Positions 26,205-35,360 are shown, counted from the stretch's first letter. The stretch is 64,000 bases of DNA from an uncultured Ruminococcus sp. (GCA_902776375.1 CACYPV010000013.1:1-64000); one strand, 5' to 3'. Made by a program: numbers and translations. The notes: generated by a model not told the origin, from the letters alone.

Positions 26205-26285
26205 AGTTGAAAGTTGAAAATTACAAACGACAAGTTCATTTGCCTGTGACCGGTAATTTGTAATTTGTAATTTGCAACTTGTAAC
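26205..26285. repeat. Phrase repeat between iscS and thiI
   Basis: The gap contains AGTTGAAAGTTGAAAATTAC and GTAATTTGTAATTTGTAATT stutters. It holds no gene. It resembles the low-complexity phrases at 3120-3173 and 18560-18600 in style, though not in exact sequence. Confidence 0.6.
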
Positions 26286-26289
26286 TGTA

Positions 26290-27417
26290 CTAACGGTGCG
26301 CCAGCACCTTCAAACCAATCGCTACTCCTTCACAGAGGGCGTCTATATCTTCAAGCGTGTTGTGTTTGCAAAAGCTTATTCTCAGCGCGCTGTCAGCCTT
26401 TTCGCGGCTGAGCCCCATCGCGCTTAAAACGTGGCTCGGCTTGCCCTTTGCGCAGGCGCTGCCCGAGGACACGAACACCTCGCGCTCCTCGAGGAAGTGC
26501 AGCATGGTTTCGCTGCGCACCCTGCCCGCCGATATGTTGAGCACATACGGCAGCGCGGCTTCGGGCGAGTTGAGGGTTACGCCCTCGATTTGAAGCAGCT
26601 TTTTCTTTGCGTAGTTATTAAGAGCCGATACGGTCTTGTAATTGTTTTCGATGTCGAACATGTCGCAGGCAACGCCGAATGCCGCTATCGCGGGCAGATT
26701 TTCGGTGCCGGGGCGGATACGCTTTTCCTGTTCGCCGCCGTACTGACGGGATACGAGCCGCACGCCCTTTTTTATGTAAAGCGCGCCAACGCCCTTGGGC
26801 GCGTGCACCTTGTGACCGCTCACGCTGATAAGGTCGGCGCCGAGCGCCTTTGCCTTTATTTCGAGCTTGCCGAACGCCTGCACGGCGTCGGTGTGGCAGA
26901 GAATCTTTTCATCCTTCGCTTTGACCGCGGCGAATATTTCGGACACGGGCATTATCGCGCCCGTTTCGTTGTTGACGAGCATGACGGACACGAGCGAGGT
27001 GTTTTTGTCGGCAGCAGCCGCGACGTCCTCGGGATGAATGAACCCGTCCTTTCGGGGAGCTATGCGTTCGACCTGAAAGCCCTCGGCTTCGAGCCGCTTT
27101 GCCGCCTCGGTGACGCTGCTGTGCTCGACTGCGGAAATGATGATTTTTTTGCGCTCGCGCAGCCTTGCGTAAGCCGCGCCGAAAAGCGCAAGGTTGTTAG
27201 CCTCAGTGCCTCCGCTCGTAAAGGTTATTTCCTCGTCGCTGACACGCAGCCGCAGGGCGACCGATTTGCGCGCGTTTTTCAGCTCGTTTTCAGCCTCGAT
27301 GCCCTTTGAGTGGAGCGAGGAAGGGTTGCCGTAAAGCCGGGTCATTACCGCGTAAGCCTTGTCCGCCGCCGCCTTTGAAACTGCAGTGGTCGCGCTGTTG
27401 TCAAGATAATGCTCCAA
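26290..27417 (-). CDS. iscS: Cysteine desulfurase (IscS/NifS family)
   Basis: This 375-residue PLP enzyme converts cysteine to alanine and enzyme-bound persulfide. The PLP lysine is in ISVSGHKVHAPKGVGALYI, and the active-site loop cysteine is in EVFVSSGSACAKGKPSHVL. The start appears to be TTG after a GGGGGAGAAG site. It is adjacent to thiI, so its main role is probably sulfur supply for tRNA s4U. A TATAAT box on the minus strand near 27456-27461 may be its -10 element but its -35 is poor. Confidence 0.93.
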   Translation of the reverse strand: MEHYLDNSATTAVSKAAADKAYAVMTRLYGNPSSLHSKGIEAENELKNARKSVALRLRVSDEEITFTSGGTEANNLALFGAAYARLRERKKIIISAVEHSSVTEAAKRLEAEGFQVERIAPRKDGFIHPEDVAAAADKNTSLVSVMLVNNETGAIMPVSEIFAAVKAKDEKILCHTDAVQAFGKLEIKAKALGADLISVSGHKVHAPKGVGALYIKKGVRLVSRQYGGEQEKRIRPGTENLPAIAAFGVACDMFDIENNYKTVSALNNYAKKKLLQIEGVTLNSPEAALPYVLNISAGRVRSETMLHFLEEREVFVSSGSACAKGKPSHVLSAMGLSREKADSALRISFCKHNTLEDIDALCEGVAIGLKVLAHR

Positions 27418-27578
27418 GCTCTTCTCCCCCCATTTTACATATTTTTTTTATTATACAACAAACGTCAAAAAAAATAAAGTGAAAAAATCAACATAATTCG
27501 GGTATTTCGGAAAAGAATATTAGTATATAAACAATTTCATTTCACAAAAATAACACATTAAGGCGGAGGAAGAACGAT

Positions 27579-28034
27579 ATGGTAACGGCAAAGGAATACG
27601 CGAAACTGGTTGAGCAAAAAGCTCCAAAAAGCAAAACAGCCCTCAACTGTGTGAGAGCTTTTTTGATCGGCGGCGGCATATGCGCGGCGGGTCAGGGGAT
27701 TTTTGAATTATTCAAGCAGTGGGGCTTGGACGAGCTTGCCTCACGCACGGCGACCTCGGTGACGCTTATCTTCATAGGCGTGCTGATAACCGCGCTGGGC
27801 TTATATGACAAGCTTGCGCGAAAGGCGGGAGCCGGCACCTTGGTGCCGATAACGGGCTTTGCGAACGCCGTGTCCGCACCCGCGATAGAGTTTAAGACCG
27901 AGGGCTTTGTAACGGGGATAGGCGCAAAAATGTTTTCCATAGCCGGCAGCGTGCTGGTTTACGGCGTGAGCGCGTCGGTGATATACGGCGCGGTTTTATG
28001 GGTAATGGGCATGTTTGGGGTAACGCTGTATTAA
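27579..28034 (+). CDS. spoVAC: Stage V sporulation protein AC
   Basis: This 151-residue membrane protein has four hydrophobic segments and matches SpoVAC, part of the channel that moves dipicolinic acid into the forespore and releases it at germination: FLIGGGICAAGQGIFELFKQ, PITGFANAVSAPAIEFKTEG and GAKMFSIAGSVLVYGV. An AAGGCGGAGGAAG site precedes the ATG. The usual partners spoVAD and spoVAE are not in this window. Confidence 0.88.
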   Translation: MVTAKEYAKLVEQKAPKSKTALNCVRAFLIGGGICAAGQGIFELFKQWGLDELASRTATSVTLIFIGVLITALGLYDKLARKAGAGTLVPITGFANAVSAPAIEFKTEGFVTGIGAKMFSIAGSVLVYGVSASVIYGAVLWVMGMFGVTLY

Positions 28035-28062
28035 AAAATGACCGGCTCGATGTGAGCCGGTC
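28033..28062. terminator. Bidirectional terminator between convergent genes
   Basis: GACCGGCTC pairs with GAGCCGGTC. A six-T run follows on the minus strand, serving the gene at 28079; on the plus strand the tail is only AT-rich. It lies directly after the spoVAC stop. Confidence 0.8.
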
Positions 28063-28078
28063 GAATTATAACAGCAAA

Positions 28079-28930
28079 TCAATATCTAAAATAATAAGCA
28101 GAAGCAGAGATGGTTCTTACATTCATCTCGTACAGTCCGCGGTAAAGCAGGAAGTACAGCGCAACGAATACGCCGATAATAAGACCCGCCATAAGAAGTC
28201 TTACGAAAACATTGCCGTTGGGATCAAATTCGTCCTTGATCTCCAGAAGTCCGGCGCAGATGTACCAAACGACCGCAACCGCAAAGAACATAGAAGCTAC
28301 CAGGCTGGACGCCAAGTAGAACAGACCGCCTATAAGGATGATGCCCATTGGAACGATGGAATTAACGCCGAAGGATATAAACGAATCCACAAAAAGCTGA
28401 CCTGCGTTGGCAGGCTTTCTTCCGCATACAAGCAGGATGAGGAATCTTGACATAACATATACGGTACACATTGCAATAACAGCGATGAACGCCGCCAAAA
28501 GCGCAAAACCGAAGTTGTAGTCGATCAACGGTCTGCCCTCATAAGCCACATGACCGTAAATGCAGTTCTTTACGCCGAGCATAACGAGGAACAAAACAGC
28601 GATGTAAATAATGGGAGTGACAAAATCCTTCTCCTTGATCCTGTTGTCTACCGCCAGCTTGGGGTTCTTGAAGTAAATGGTGAATGGCTCGATAAGCTTC
28701 TGTCCGAAGCTTTTGCCCGAACGGGTAACGTACTGGGGACCGCCCTGATAGCCGCCCTGCTGATAGCCACCCTGCTGGTAACCGCCCTGATAGCCGCCCT
28801 GCTGATAGCCGCTCTGCTGATAGCCGCCCTGCTGATAGCCGCCCTGCTGGCTGCGCTCAGCTACTGCACCGGGGCAATTACATACGGCGTCGTCAGCGAG
28901 CTGATTGCCGCAGTGTTTGCAGAATTTCAT
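28079..28930 (-). CDS. Zinc-ribbon multi-pass membrane protein with GYQQG repeats
   Basis: This 283-residue protein begins MKFCKHCGNQLADDAVCNC, a four-Cys zinc ribbon, then a Gly/Tyr/Gln linker of about ten GGYQQ units (28735-28860), and about five hydrophobic segments from residue 95 on. The membrane part resembles Yip1-like proteins found with zinc ribbons in Clostridia. The start is set by AGGAG upstream of 28930. The function is unknown. It shares the zinc-ribbon-linker-membrane plan with six other proteins in this window. Confidence 0.75.
   Translation of the reverse strand: MKFCKHCGNQLADDAVCNCPGAVAERSQQGGYQQGGYQQSGYQQGGYQGGYQQGGYQQGGYQGGPQYVTRSGKSFGQKLIEPFTIYFKNPKLAVDNRIKEKDFVTPIIYIAVLFLVMLGVKNCIYGHVAYEGRPLIDYNFGFALLAAFIAVIAMCTVYVMSRFLILLVCGRKPANAGQLFVDSFISFGVNSIVPMGIILIGGLFYLASSLVASMFFAVAVVWYICAGLLEIKDEFDPNGNVFVRLLMAGLIIGVFVALYFLLYRGLYEMNVRTISASAYYFRY
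28735..28860. repeat. In-frame GGYQQ-coding repeat
   Basis: Tandem 12- to 15-nt units (GCCGCCCTGCTGATA variants on the plus strand) encode the Gly-Tyr-Gln linker of the zinc-ribbon membrane protein. Unit number may vary between strains by slippage. Confidence 0.85.
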
Positions 28931-29010
28931 AATCCGAATCTCCTTTTCATATGTTGATAATATTTGCCGCAAGCCTTTTGCGCATTAACCTGAAAAAGCT
29001 TACTAAAAAT

Positions 29011-29039
29011 ATATTACCAAAATAAAAATGCTATGTCAA
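29011..29039 (-). promoter_or_regulatory. Promoter of the zinc-ribbon membrane protein gene
   Basis: On the minus strand a perfect TTGACA is followed after 17 nt by TAATAT, about 80 nt upstream of the start at 28930. Confidence 0.75.
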
Positions 29040-29047
29040 GCTAATAT

Positions 29048-29986
29048 TTATGCTTTCCTGTCGAATATTGCGCTGATGATGTTACTATTTAGCTTTTCGC
29101 CGATAACGATCACTATATCCTGACCGCAGTCTATAGGGCGGATATCGGTGCGGCTTCTCGTGGCGTTGCATTCAAGCCAACCGTCGCCGTCGCGCGCAAA
29201 GCCCTTAACGCGGAACACGTCGCCGCAGTCTTTGTTTGCGAACGCCTCAGCCGCCTTCTCGGCAAACTCCTCTGCGGTAAACGAGCGGTTCAAAAAGTAC
29301 TGTGAGCCGAAGCCGCTGTCGTCGGTGGTGCCGCGCTTTACAAAGCTTTGGCTCTCGTAACCGCAGTTCATCACGCGCTCAAAGTCGGAGTCGGTAAGAT
29401 CGTCCCAATCCTTGGCGATAACGCGGTTTTCAAGGGATTTTTCGCACTTTACCTTTTTGAGCGCCGAACCGATATGCCTGACGGTCGCCACCTGCTCCTC
29501 AGCCGTCGCCCACTGGGTTTTGCTGAGCACGACCACGCCCGCGCCGGCGACCTGCGAGGCAAGCAGATAGTCCGCGCTGTCCGAAAGATCGTCGCCGAGG
29601 TTAGCGTCGACCACGGCTACTACGCTGCCGATCTCGTACCAGCGGTCAAGCGGCGGCTCGTACAGAGTGTCGAAAAACTCGTCGATATCGAACACGCCCG
29701 AGGGCTCTATGAGCACGCGGTCATAGCCGCTCATGCCGAGCGCTATGAGCTTAGTTTTGAAGCGGCGCTTGTGGCAGTCCGCGTCGCACGCGCCGGCCAC
29801 CATGTCGAGCCCGCAGTTTTCACCCTCGAGCTCGCGCAAAAGCATCATATCAACATTGACCGCGCCGTAATCGTTTTCGAGGATACCTATCCGCTGACCC
29901 CTGCCGAGCAGGAATTTTGCGTAACGCTTTAAAAACGTGGTCTTGCCCGAGCCCAGAAAGCCCGTTACAAGGTCAACCTTGATCAT
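29048..29986 (-). CDS. CobW-type G3E GTPase
   Basis: This 312-residue protein has the P-loop DLVTGFLGSGKTTFLKRY, the ENDYGAVNVD switch region and the LIEPSGVFDI segment of the CobW/YeiR/Nha1 metallochaperone family. The family's CxCC metal motif is replaced by GACDADCHKRR (two cysteines), so the metal, if any, is uncertain. The C-terminal domain begins near residue 230. It overlaps the flavodoxin stop by 14 nt and is probably co-transcribed with it. Confidence 0.82.
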   Translation of the reverse strand: MIKVDLVTGFLGSGKTTFLKRYAKFLLGRGQRIGILENDYGAVNVDMMLLRELEGENCGLDMVAGACDADCHKRRFKTKLIALGMSGYDRVLIEPSGVFDIDEFFDTLYEPPLDRWYEIGSVVAVVDANLGDDLSDSADYLLASQVAGAGVVVLSKTQWATAEEQVATVRHIGSALKKVKCEKSLENRVIAKDWDDLTDSDFERVMNCGYESQSFVKRGTTDDSGFGSQYFLNRSFTAEEFAEKAAEAFANKDCGDVFRVKGFARDGDGWLECNATRSRTDIRPIDCGQDIVIVIGEKLNSNIISAIFDRKA

Positions 29987-30476
29987 CGCTTGCCTTCAGC
30001 GCGTCGCAGAACTCGCGTATCTGCGCCTCGACCTCTTCGCGCGGCTTATCCTTAGGCTCGACGAGCATCAGTTCCACCGCGAGATTCTCTATGCCCAGCG
30101 CCTTTTTGAGCTTCTTCAGCGCGCGCTGACCGCCGGAGCCCATAAAGCACACAGCGCCGGCAAAGCGCTTGCCCTCGAGCGCCTCTTTGTTGTCCTCGAT
30201 AAAGGTGCGCAGGGGCGGCGCCATATTGCTCGCCCACACGGGAGAACCGAAAATAACAGTATCGTATTTTTTGCCGTTGAAAATGTAGGGCTGGAGCTTG
30301 GGCTTGCTGCCCATCACGGCGCTTCTGCCGCCCCACAAAAACTTCTTCGCGCCCTTGTCGGGGAACGCCTTTACGGGATGAAGCGCCAGCACGTCGGCGC
30401 TGAGCTTTGACGCGACGCTTTCCGCGACCTGCTTCATATTGCCGCTCATTGAGTAATAAACAACTATTGCCTTCAT
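29973..30476 (-). CDS. Flavodoxin family protein
   Basis: This 167-residue protein has the FMN phosphate loop IVVYYSMSGNMKQVAES, then FGSPVWASNMAPPLRTF and AVCFMGSGGQRALKK, typical of flavodoxin-like folds. It is a candidate electron carrier or small NAD(P)H-linked reductase. It heads a two-gene unit with the CobW-type GTPase. Confidence 0.85.
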   Translation of the reverse strand: MKAIVVYYSMSGNMKQVAESVASKLSADVLALHPVKAFPDKGAKKFLWGGRSAVMGSKPKLQPYIFNGKKYDTVIFGSPVWASNMAPPLRTFIEDNKEALEGKRFAGAVCFMGSGGQRALKKLKKALGIENLAVELMLVEPKDKPREEVEAQIREFCDALKASDDQG

Positions 30477-30508
30477 ATCATTACCTCCGTTAAAAAATTA
30501 TCAGTTTT

Positions 30509-30537
30509 ATTATACCGTCCGGAGCGCAAAAAGTAAA
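30509..30537 (-). promoter_or_regulatory. Promoter of the flavodoxin-GTPase unit
   Basis: On the minus strand TTTACT and TATAAT are separated by 17 nt, about 35 nt upstream of the flavodoxin start. The ribosome-binding site is GGAGGTAATG. Confidence 0.65.
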
Positions 30538-30590
30538 CATGTTATTTGTAAAAAAGCGCAAATGATTTTTATATATTTTTCCTCTTTAGA

Positions 30591-30619
30591 TTGACAAAAT
30601 TCGCAAAAAAGCTTATTAT
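30591..30619 (+). promoter_or_regulatory. Promoter of the PASTA-kinase operon
   Basis: A perfect TTGACA and TATTAT are separated by 17 nt, about 40 nt upstream of the start at 30660. It is the only good promoter before the three kinase genes, so the four genes probably form one unit ending at 37264. Confidence 0.8.
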
Positions 30620-30659
30620 TAAAAATGGCAGATTAGATTCTTTTTGAGGAGCTGATATT

Positions 30660-31526
30660 ATGAACAACGAGATCAAACAGAATCGTTCCGACGACAACCA
30701 AAACCCGCAAAATGAGGACTTCCTTGAGGATTACGGATATCCCGAGGATTATGAGCCTCAGAAAACGAGCAGGGCGGCGATGATAATCGCCGTAATAGCC
30801 GCAGTAGTAGTTTCGGCGGCAGTCGCCGGTTTTTTTGTCTATTTAATATTTTTTAACCAAAGCGGCGAAGAAAACAAGGATAAGGTGAGCTCTGCCGTTG
30901 AAACGACAGTTCCGCCGTCCACCGCCGCGACCGCGCCCACAATGACCGCGAACGTCGCGGAAGAGCTGCTTATAATGCCGGATCTGAGCGGCAAAAGCGA
31001 AAGAGAAGCGTATGAGGCGCTTAACAGGGCGGGTATAAAATTCAAGGTCAAACGCGAATACAGCGACGACGTGCTCACCGGATACATCATTTCGCAAAGC
31101 CCGTGGCCGAACAATGAAATAAGCAAAAACAAAGAAGCGCTGATCTATATTTCAAAGGGCGTGGAAAACGAGATACACACAACTCCGCGCACACGTACCG
31201 AGTCCGACACGACCGAGGACGCGTCATCGTCCGGGCACAGCGGCTCTGACGACGACTATCTGCTGCCGGATTCCGACAAAAAGATCCTCTCCGTGCAAGA
31301 TCTGGCGGCGTTTGACAGAGATACTTTGAACCTCGCCCTGAACGAGATATTCGCGCGCCACGGATATATATTCTCTGACGCCAAATTAAAGGCGTACTTT
31401 ACCAAAAAGAGCTGGTACCACGGCACCGTAAAAGCAAAGGATTTTGACTACGGCGTATTCAATTCACATGAAGCCTTTAACATGGACCTGATAATCTCGT
31501 ATCAGGAGCAGATGGGCTACAGATAA
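30660..31526 (+). CDS. Membrane protein with PASTA and YARHG domains
   Basis: This 288-residue protein has an acidic cytoplasmic N-terminus (about 40 residues), a membrane segment (MIIAVIAAVVVSAAVAGFFV), a Thr/Pro linker, one PASTA domain at about 105-170 (MPDLSGKSEREAYEALNRAG to ALIYISKG), and a C-terminal YARHG domain (LNEIFARHGYIFSD ... YFTKKSWYHG). PASTA domains usually sit on PknB-type kinases and sense peptidoglycan; here the PASTA is on a separate protein at the head of a kinase operon. A sensor acting with those kinases is an inference. Confidence 0.85.
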   Translation: MNNEIKQNRSDDNQNPQNEDFLEDYGYPEDYEPQKTSRAAMIIAVIAAVVVSAAVAGFFVYLIFFNQSGEENKDKVSSAVETTVPPSTAATAPTMTANVAEELLIMPDLSGKSEREAYEALNRAGIKFKVKREYSDDVLTGYIISQSPWPNNEISKNKEALIYISKGVENEIHTTPRTRTESDTTEDASSSGHSGSDDDYLLPDSDKKILSVQDLAAFDRDTLNLALNEIFARHGYIFSDAKLKAYFTKKSWYHGTVKAKDFDYGVFNSHEAFNMDLIISYQEQMGYR

Positions 31527-31576
31527 AAAGCTCACATACAGCGACCTTATAAAGAAACCGCGAAAGGTAAATGATT

Positions 31577-33478
31577 ATGCAAGAATACTGTTTAAAATGT
31601 ATGAGAAAGCTGAACGGCTCGCCGGTTTGCGCGCGCTGCGGCTTTGACAATACTCCCCCCGTCAAGTCTGAGCCGTACCACCTTAAGCCCGGCTCTGTCC
31701 TCGCGGGCAAATACCTTATTGGACAGGTGATAGGCGAAGGCGGCTTTGGCATAACCTATATCGGCTTGCAAATGACCCTTTCAAAGCGCGTAGCCATAAA
31801 GGAATACTATCCCTCGGGCGCGGCGAACCGCTCGATCGACAGCTCCGAGAACATTATAGTGACCGGCAGCAGAATCGATTTTTACAAAAAGGGCATGCAG
31901 CGCTTTTTGGACGAGGCAAAAAACGTGGCGGCGTTCTGCGAGGAAGACGGTATAGTCGATATAATGGACTACTTCCGTGAGAACAACACCGCCTACATAG
32001 TTATGGAATATCTGGAGGGCGAAACGCTTAAGGACTACGTTTCGCACCACGGCGTTTTCATGCCCGAAAGGCTTATTTCGCTGATGATACCGCTGATGCA
32101 GTCGCTGAATTCGATGCACACGCAGGGTATTATCCACCGCGACATTTCGCCCGACAACATAATGTATCATAAATTGCAGCGCCTGAAGCTGATGGACTTC
32201 GGCTCCGCGCGCTTTTACACCAACGAGGAACGGCAGCTTTCGGTGGTGCTCAAGCAGGGCTTTGCGCCCGAGGAGCAGTACCGCAGCAACGGCGTTCAGG
32301 GTCCGTACACCGACGTGTACGCCCTTTGCGCAACCATTTACACCTGCATAACCGGCAGAGTGCCCGCCAACAGCGTCGATCGCCTTATTGAAGACACGCT
32401 TATGCGACCGTCGGAGCTCGGCGTGAAAATCGCGCCTTACCAGGAAAACGCAATAATGCACGGTCTGGCTGTTAAGGCGTCGGAAAGGACGCCGAACATC
32501 ACGGCGCTGATAAGGGAGCTGACGACCGACAACGACTCATCGCGCTTCAACGCGGCGCACATTCAGCCGCCATTGCCTGCCGCCGAGCCGCCAAAGAAGG
32601 AGAAAACCATACTTCAGCAGCCCGTAGCCGATTCACCGCGCCCCACCGCACATTCGGCCTCTTACAACGGGAACGCCGGCAACGGTTCGTACGCCACAAA
32701 CCTCAACCCCCAAAACTCTTACCGCCAAAACACAAACGCTCAAAGCTCTTACAGCCAAAGCGGCTATAGCCAAAACTCCTATTCTCCGAATTCATACACT
32801 CCGAATTCATACTCTCCGAATTCCTATGATACGAACTCTTATTATCCGCAACCAGCCCCTAATAAAAACTCCAATCTTCCCAAGATACTGGCGATCGTTA
32901 TAATTGCGGTCACGGTCATAGCGGCGGGTATAATAATAGCTGTCGTTCTGAAAGGAAACGATGACGGCAAAAACAACGGTGGTTCCGCTTCGTCGGATGT
33001 TCAAACATCGGTAACCTCCGCGCCCGTCGAAACGACAAAGCCGACTGTTCCCGAAACGACTGTGCGTCCGACCGAACACACTACCGCGCCTGCCGAAGAT
33101 GGTCTGACGGTTGCACAGGCGCAGCTTTACGGCAACGAGATCAAGGATTACTTTTTTGATAATATATTTGAGTACGACGACAAGGTTTCGGAAAACGACC
33201 AAATAAAATCGCTGGGCGTATATTACGTTGAGAAAAAAGCCGGCGGTTTTACCTTGATATACTACCTGTATCAAAACATGACCGCAGGCTATTACCGCTC
33301 GGTTTCGATATATCCGGGTTCACTTGAAGTAAGCAACGGCAAGCTTGTTGAAAAAAGCAAAATCTTTGACGCGGACGAGCCCGGCACGACCCTTGACGAG
33401 GCGGCTGTGAACTCTTACTTTTTAAGCGACATGGCAGAAAACTATTATAATTACACTCAATTATATCCCACCAACTGA
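31577..33478 (+). CDS. Zinc-ribbon Ser/Thr kinase 1 with extracellular domain
   Basis: This 633-residue protein starts with a zinc ribbon (C5, C8, C18, C21). The kinase domain covers about 45-310: glycine loop GEGGFG (53-58), Lys75 in RVAIKEYYPSG, Glu113, catalytic IIHRDISPDNIM (Asp189), MDFGSAR (Asp207) and FAPEEQY. Then comes an Asn/Ser/Tyr linker with NSYSP repeats, a membrane segment (KILAIVIIAVTVIAAGIIIA) and an extracellular domain of about 130 residues. Start 31577 is preferred over the ATG six bases upstream by spacing to AAAGG and by alignment with the MQ(K/R)YC starts of kinases 2 and 3. All catalytic residues are present. Confidence 0.92.
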   Translation: MQEYCLKCMRKLNGSPVCARCGFDNTPPVKSEPYHLKPGSVLAGKYLIGQVIGEGGFGITYIGLQMTLSKRVAIKEYYPSGAANRSIDSSENIIVTGSRIDFYKKGMQRFLDEAKNVAAFCEEDGIVDIMDYFRENNTAYIVMEYLEGETLKDYVSHHGVFMPERLISLMIPLMQSLNSMHTQGIIHRDISPDNIMYHKLQRLKLMDFGSARFYTNEERQLSVVLKQGFAPEEQYRSNGVQGPYTDVYALCATIYTCITGRVPANSVDRLIEDTLMRPSELGVKIAPYQENAIMHGLAVKASERTPNITALIRELTTDNDSSRFNAAHIQPPLPAAEPPKKEKTILQQPVADSPRPTAHSASYNGNAGNGSYATNLNPQNSYRQNTNAQSSYSQSGYSQNSYSPNSYTPNSYSPNSYDTNSYYPQPAPNKNSNLPKILAIVIIAVTVIAAGIIIAVVLKGNDDGKNNGGSASSDVQTSVTSAPVETTKPTVPETTVRPTEHTTAPAEDGLTVAQAQLYGNEIKDYFFDNIFEYDDKVSENDQIKSLGVYYVEKKAGGFTLIYYLYQNMTAGYYRSVSIYPGSLEVSNGKLVEKSKIFDADEPGTTLDEAAVNSYFLSDMAENYYNYTQLYPTN

Positions 33479-33495
33479 GAACAGGAAAACGTATT

Positions 33496-35340
33496 ATGCA
33501 AAAATATTGCTATAATTGCATGTATCCGCTTGAAGGCGCTTCCTTTTGCGGGCACTGCGGCGCCGACTGCAAGGCAGCGCCTGCCTGCGCGACATATCAT
33601 CTGCCCTGCGGCACTGCGCTGGGCGGCGACTATATCGTAGGCAGAGTGCTGGGCGAGGGCGGATTCGGCATAACCTATATCGGTCTGCAAAAGACGCTTT
33701 CAAAGCGCGTCGCGATAAAGGAATTCTATCCGTCGGGCATAGCGCAGCGCGACAACAGCGTTTCAAACAATGTTGAAGTGCCCAAGGAGCGCAGGGATTT
33801 CTTTCAAAAGGGCGTAGACCGCTTTTTGTTTGAAGCAAAGAGCGTTGCCGCCTTCAACGACGAGGAAGGTATAGTTGACGTTCAGCAGTACTTCCACGAA
33901 AACAACACCGCGTACATCGTGATGGAATTCCTCGACGGCGAAAACCTAAAGCAGTACATAAGCCGTCACGGTTTGTTTGACGCCGACGAGCTTATTTCCC
34001 TGCTTATCCCCGTGATGAAGGCGCTGAAAAACATGCACGCCAAGGGCTTGATCCACCGCGATATAAGCCCCGACAACATAATGTACACCAAAAGGGGCAA
34101 GCTGAAGCTGATGGACTTCGGCTCGGCGAGGTCTTATCTCGACGACGAGGAACAGATCGCCATTATCCTGAAACAGGGCTTCGCTCCCGAGGAGCAATTC
34201 CGTCACGACGGCGAGCAGGGCCCCTACACCGACGTATATGCCCTGTGCGCCACTATCTACACCTGCATAACCGGCAAGGTGCCGCCCGTAAGCCAGGAAC
34301 GCGTGAAAAATGACGAGCTTGTTCCGCCGTCGAAGCGTGGAATAAGCATAAGCGCCGCTCACGAACAGGCGCTGATGCACGGTCTGGCGGTATTTGCCAA
34401 GGATCGCACGCCCGACATGAGCGCGCTTATAGCGGAATTTACGGCAAAGACGCCCGTTGACATAAAGACGGCGACCACCAAAACCTATCCCGTAAAAAAG
34501 AAAAACACCGGGGCAAAGCCCGACGACGGCGGCGAAAAAACCGCGCAGCCCGACAAGCACGGCAAAACCGAAAAACGCGATACGGCGGAAGGGTATAAGC
34601 CCTCGCCCTCGCCCAAAAAGCAGGAACCGCCCGCAAGCCCGAACGAATATATGAATGCGCGCAAGACCCCTGATTCGACCGTAATGCCGAACGAGCAGCC
34701 GACTCCGCCTAAGCCGGCATGGCGCACCGTTTTATCAATAGCGATCCCCATTGTTATCATGCTGGGCGCGGTCATAGCGGGCTGTATACTTATCGCCTCA
34801 CGCGGCGGAGATCAAAAGGCGACGTCCTCAAGCTCCGGCTCGTCTCAGGCGCAGTCCAGCCTTAACATCAAGGAGCTGCTTTCGGGCATAGACAGCACGC
34901 GTCCCACATTCTATTATCCCGACAACACGCAGCCTACTACCGCGGTTACTCAACCGACCGTTCCCTCTCCCCTTTCGCTCAGCGAGGCGCAGGAATACAA
35001 AGATTCGCTGAAAAGCTTTTTCCTGAACAACGTTGAGCACAACGATCCCGAGGCGCGTTACGGCGAGCGGATAGAGCTTTACTCGATCTACTACAGTGAA
35101 AGCGTTCGCGACCCGCGGACAAAATACATAGCCTTTGTTTACCGCAACGGCTCGGCGAATTACTACAAGGTGCTGTATGCGCCCGCATCGCAGTTTTCGG
35201 TAAACAACGGCAAGCTTGACTACTCCACTACATTTCTCAACGGCACAAATTCAGACCCCACACTGAGCGGCGCGACTGAAAACTGCTGGTTCCTCAGCCT
35301 TCCGTTCACCAAGCAATACGACAACACAAAAATATTCTGA
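33496..35340 (+). CDS. Zinc-ribbon Ser/Thr kinase 2 with extracellular domain
   Basis: This 614-residue paralogue has the zinc ribbon QKYCYNCM...FCGHCG, kinase domain with Lys75, LIHRDISPDNIM and MDFGSAR, a Lys/Pro-rich linker, a membrane segment near 415-435 (TVLSIAIPIVIMLGAVIAGC) and an extracellular domain of about 120 residues. The outer domain aligns with that of kinase 1 (LSEAQEYKDSLKSFFLNN against VAQAQLYGNEIKDYFFDN), so these two probably sense related signals. It begins 17 nt after kinase 1. Confidence 0.92.
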   Translation: MQKYCYNCMYPLEGASFCGHCGADCKAAPACATYHLPCGTALGGDYIVGRVLGEGGFGITYIGLQKTLSKRVAIKEFYPSGIAQRDNSVSNNVEVPKERRDFFQKGVDRFLFEAKSVAAFNDEEGIVDVQQYFHENNTAYIVMEFLDGENLKQYISRHGLFDADELISLLIPVMKALKNMHAKGLIHRDISPDNIMYTKRGKLKLMDFGSARSYLDDEEQIAIILKQGFAPEEQFRHDGEQGPYTDVYALCATIYTCITGKVPPVSQERVKNDELVPPSKRGISISAAHEQALMHGLAVFAKDRTPDMSALIAEFTAKTPVDIKTATTKTYPVKKKNTGAKPDDGGEKTAQPDKHGKTEKRDTAEGYKPSPSPKKQEPPASPNEYMNARKTPDSTVMPNEQPTPPKPAWRTVLSIAIPIVIMLGAVIAGCILIASRGGDQKATSSSSGSSQAQSSLNIKELLSGIDSTRPTFYYPDNTQPTTAVTQPTVPSPLSLSEAQEYKDSLKSFFLNNVEHNDPEARYGERIELYSIYYSESVRDPRTKYIAFVYRNGSANYYKVLYAPASQFSVNNGKLDYSTTFLNGTNSDPTLSGATENCWFLSLPFTKQYDNTKIF

Positions 35341-35360
35341 ATATATCGAAGGTAAATAAT

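Noticed and set aside
27456..27478. TTGACG-TATAAT promoter upstream of iscS
   Set aside because: The two boxes are only 7 nt apart; only the -10 is plausible and its correctly spaced -35 is poor.
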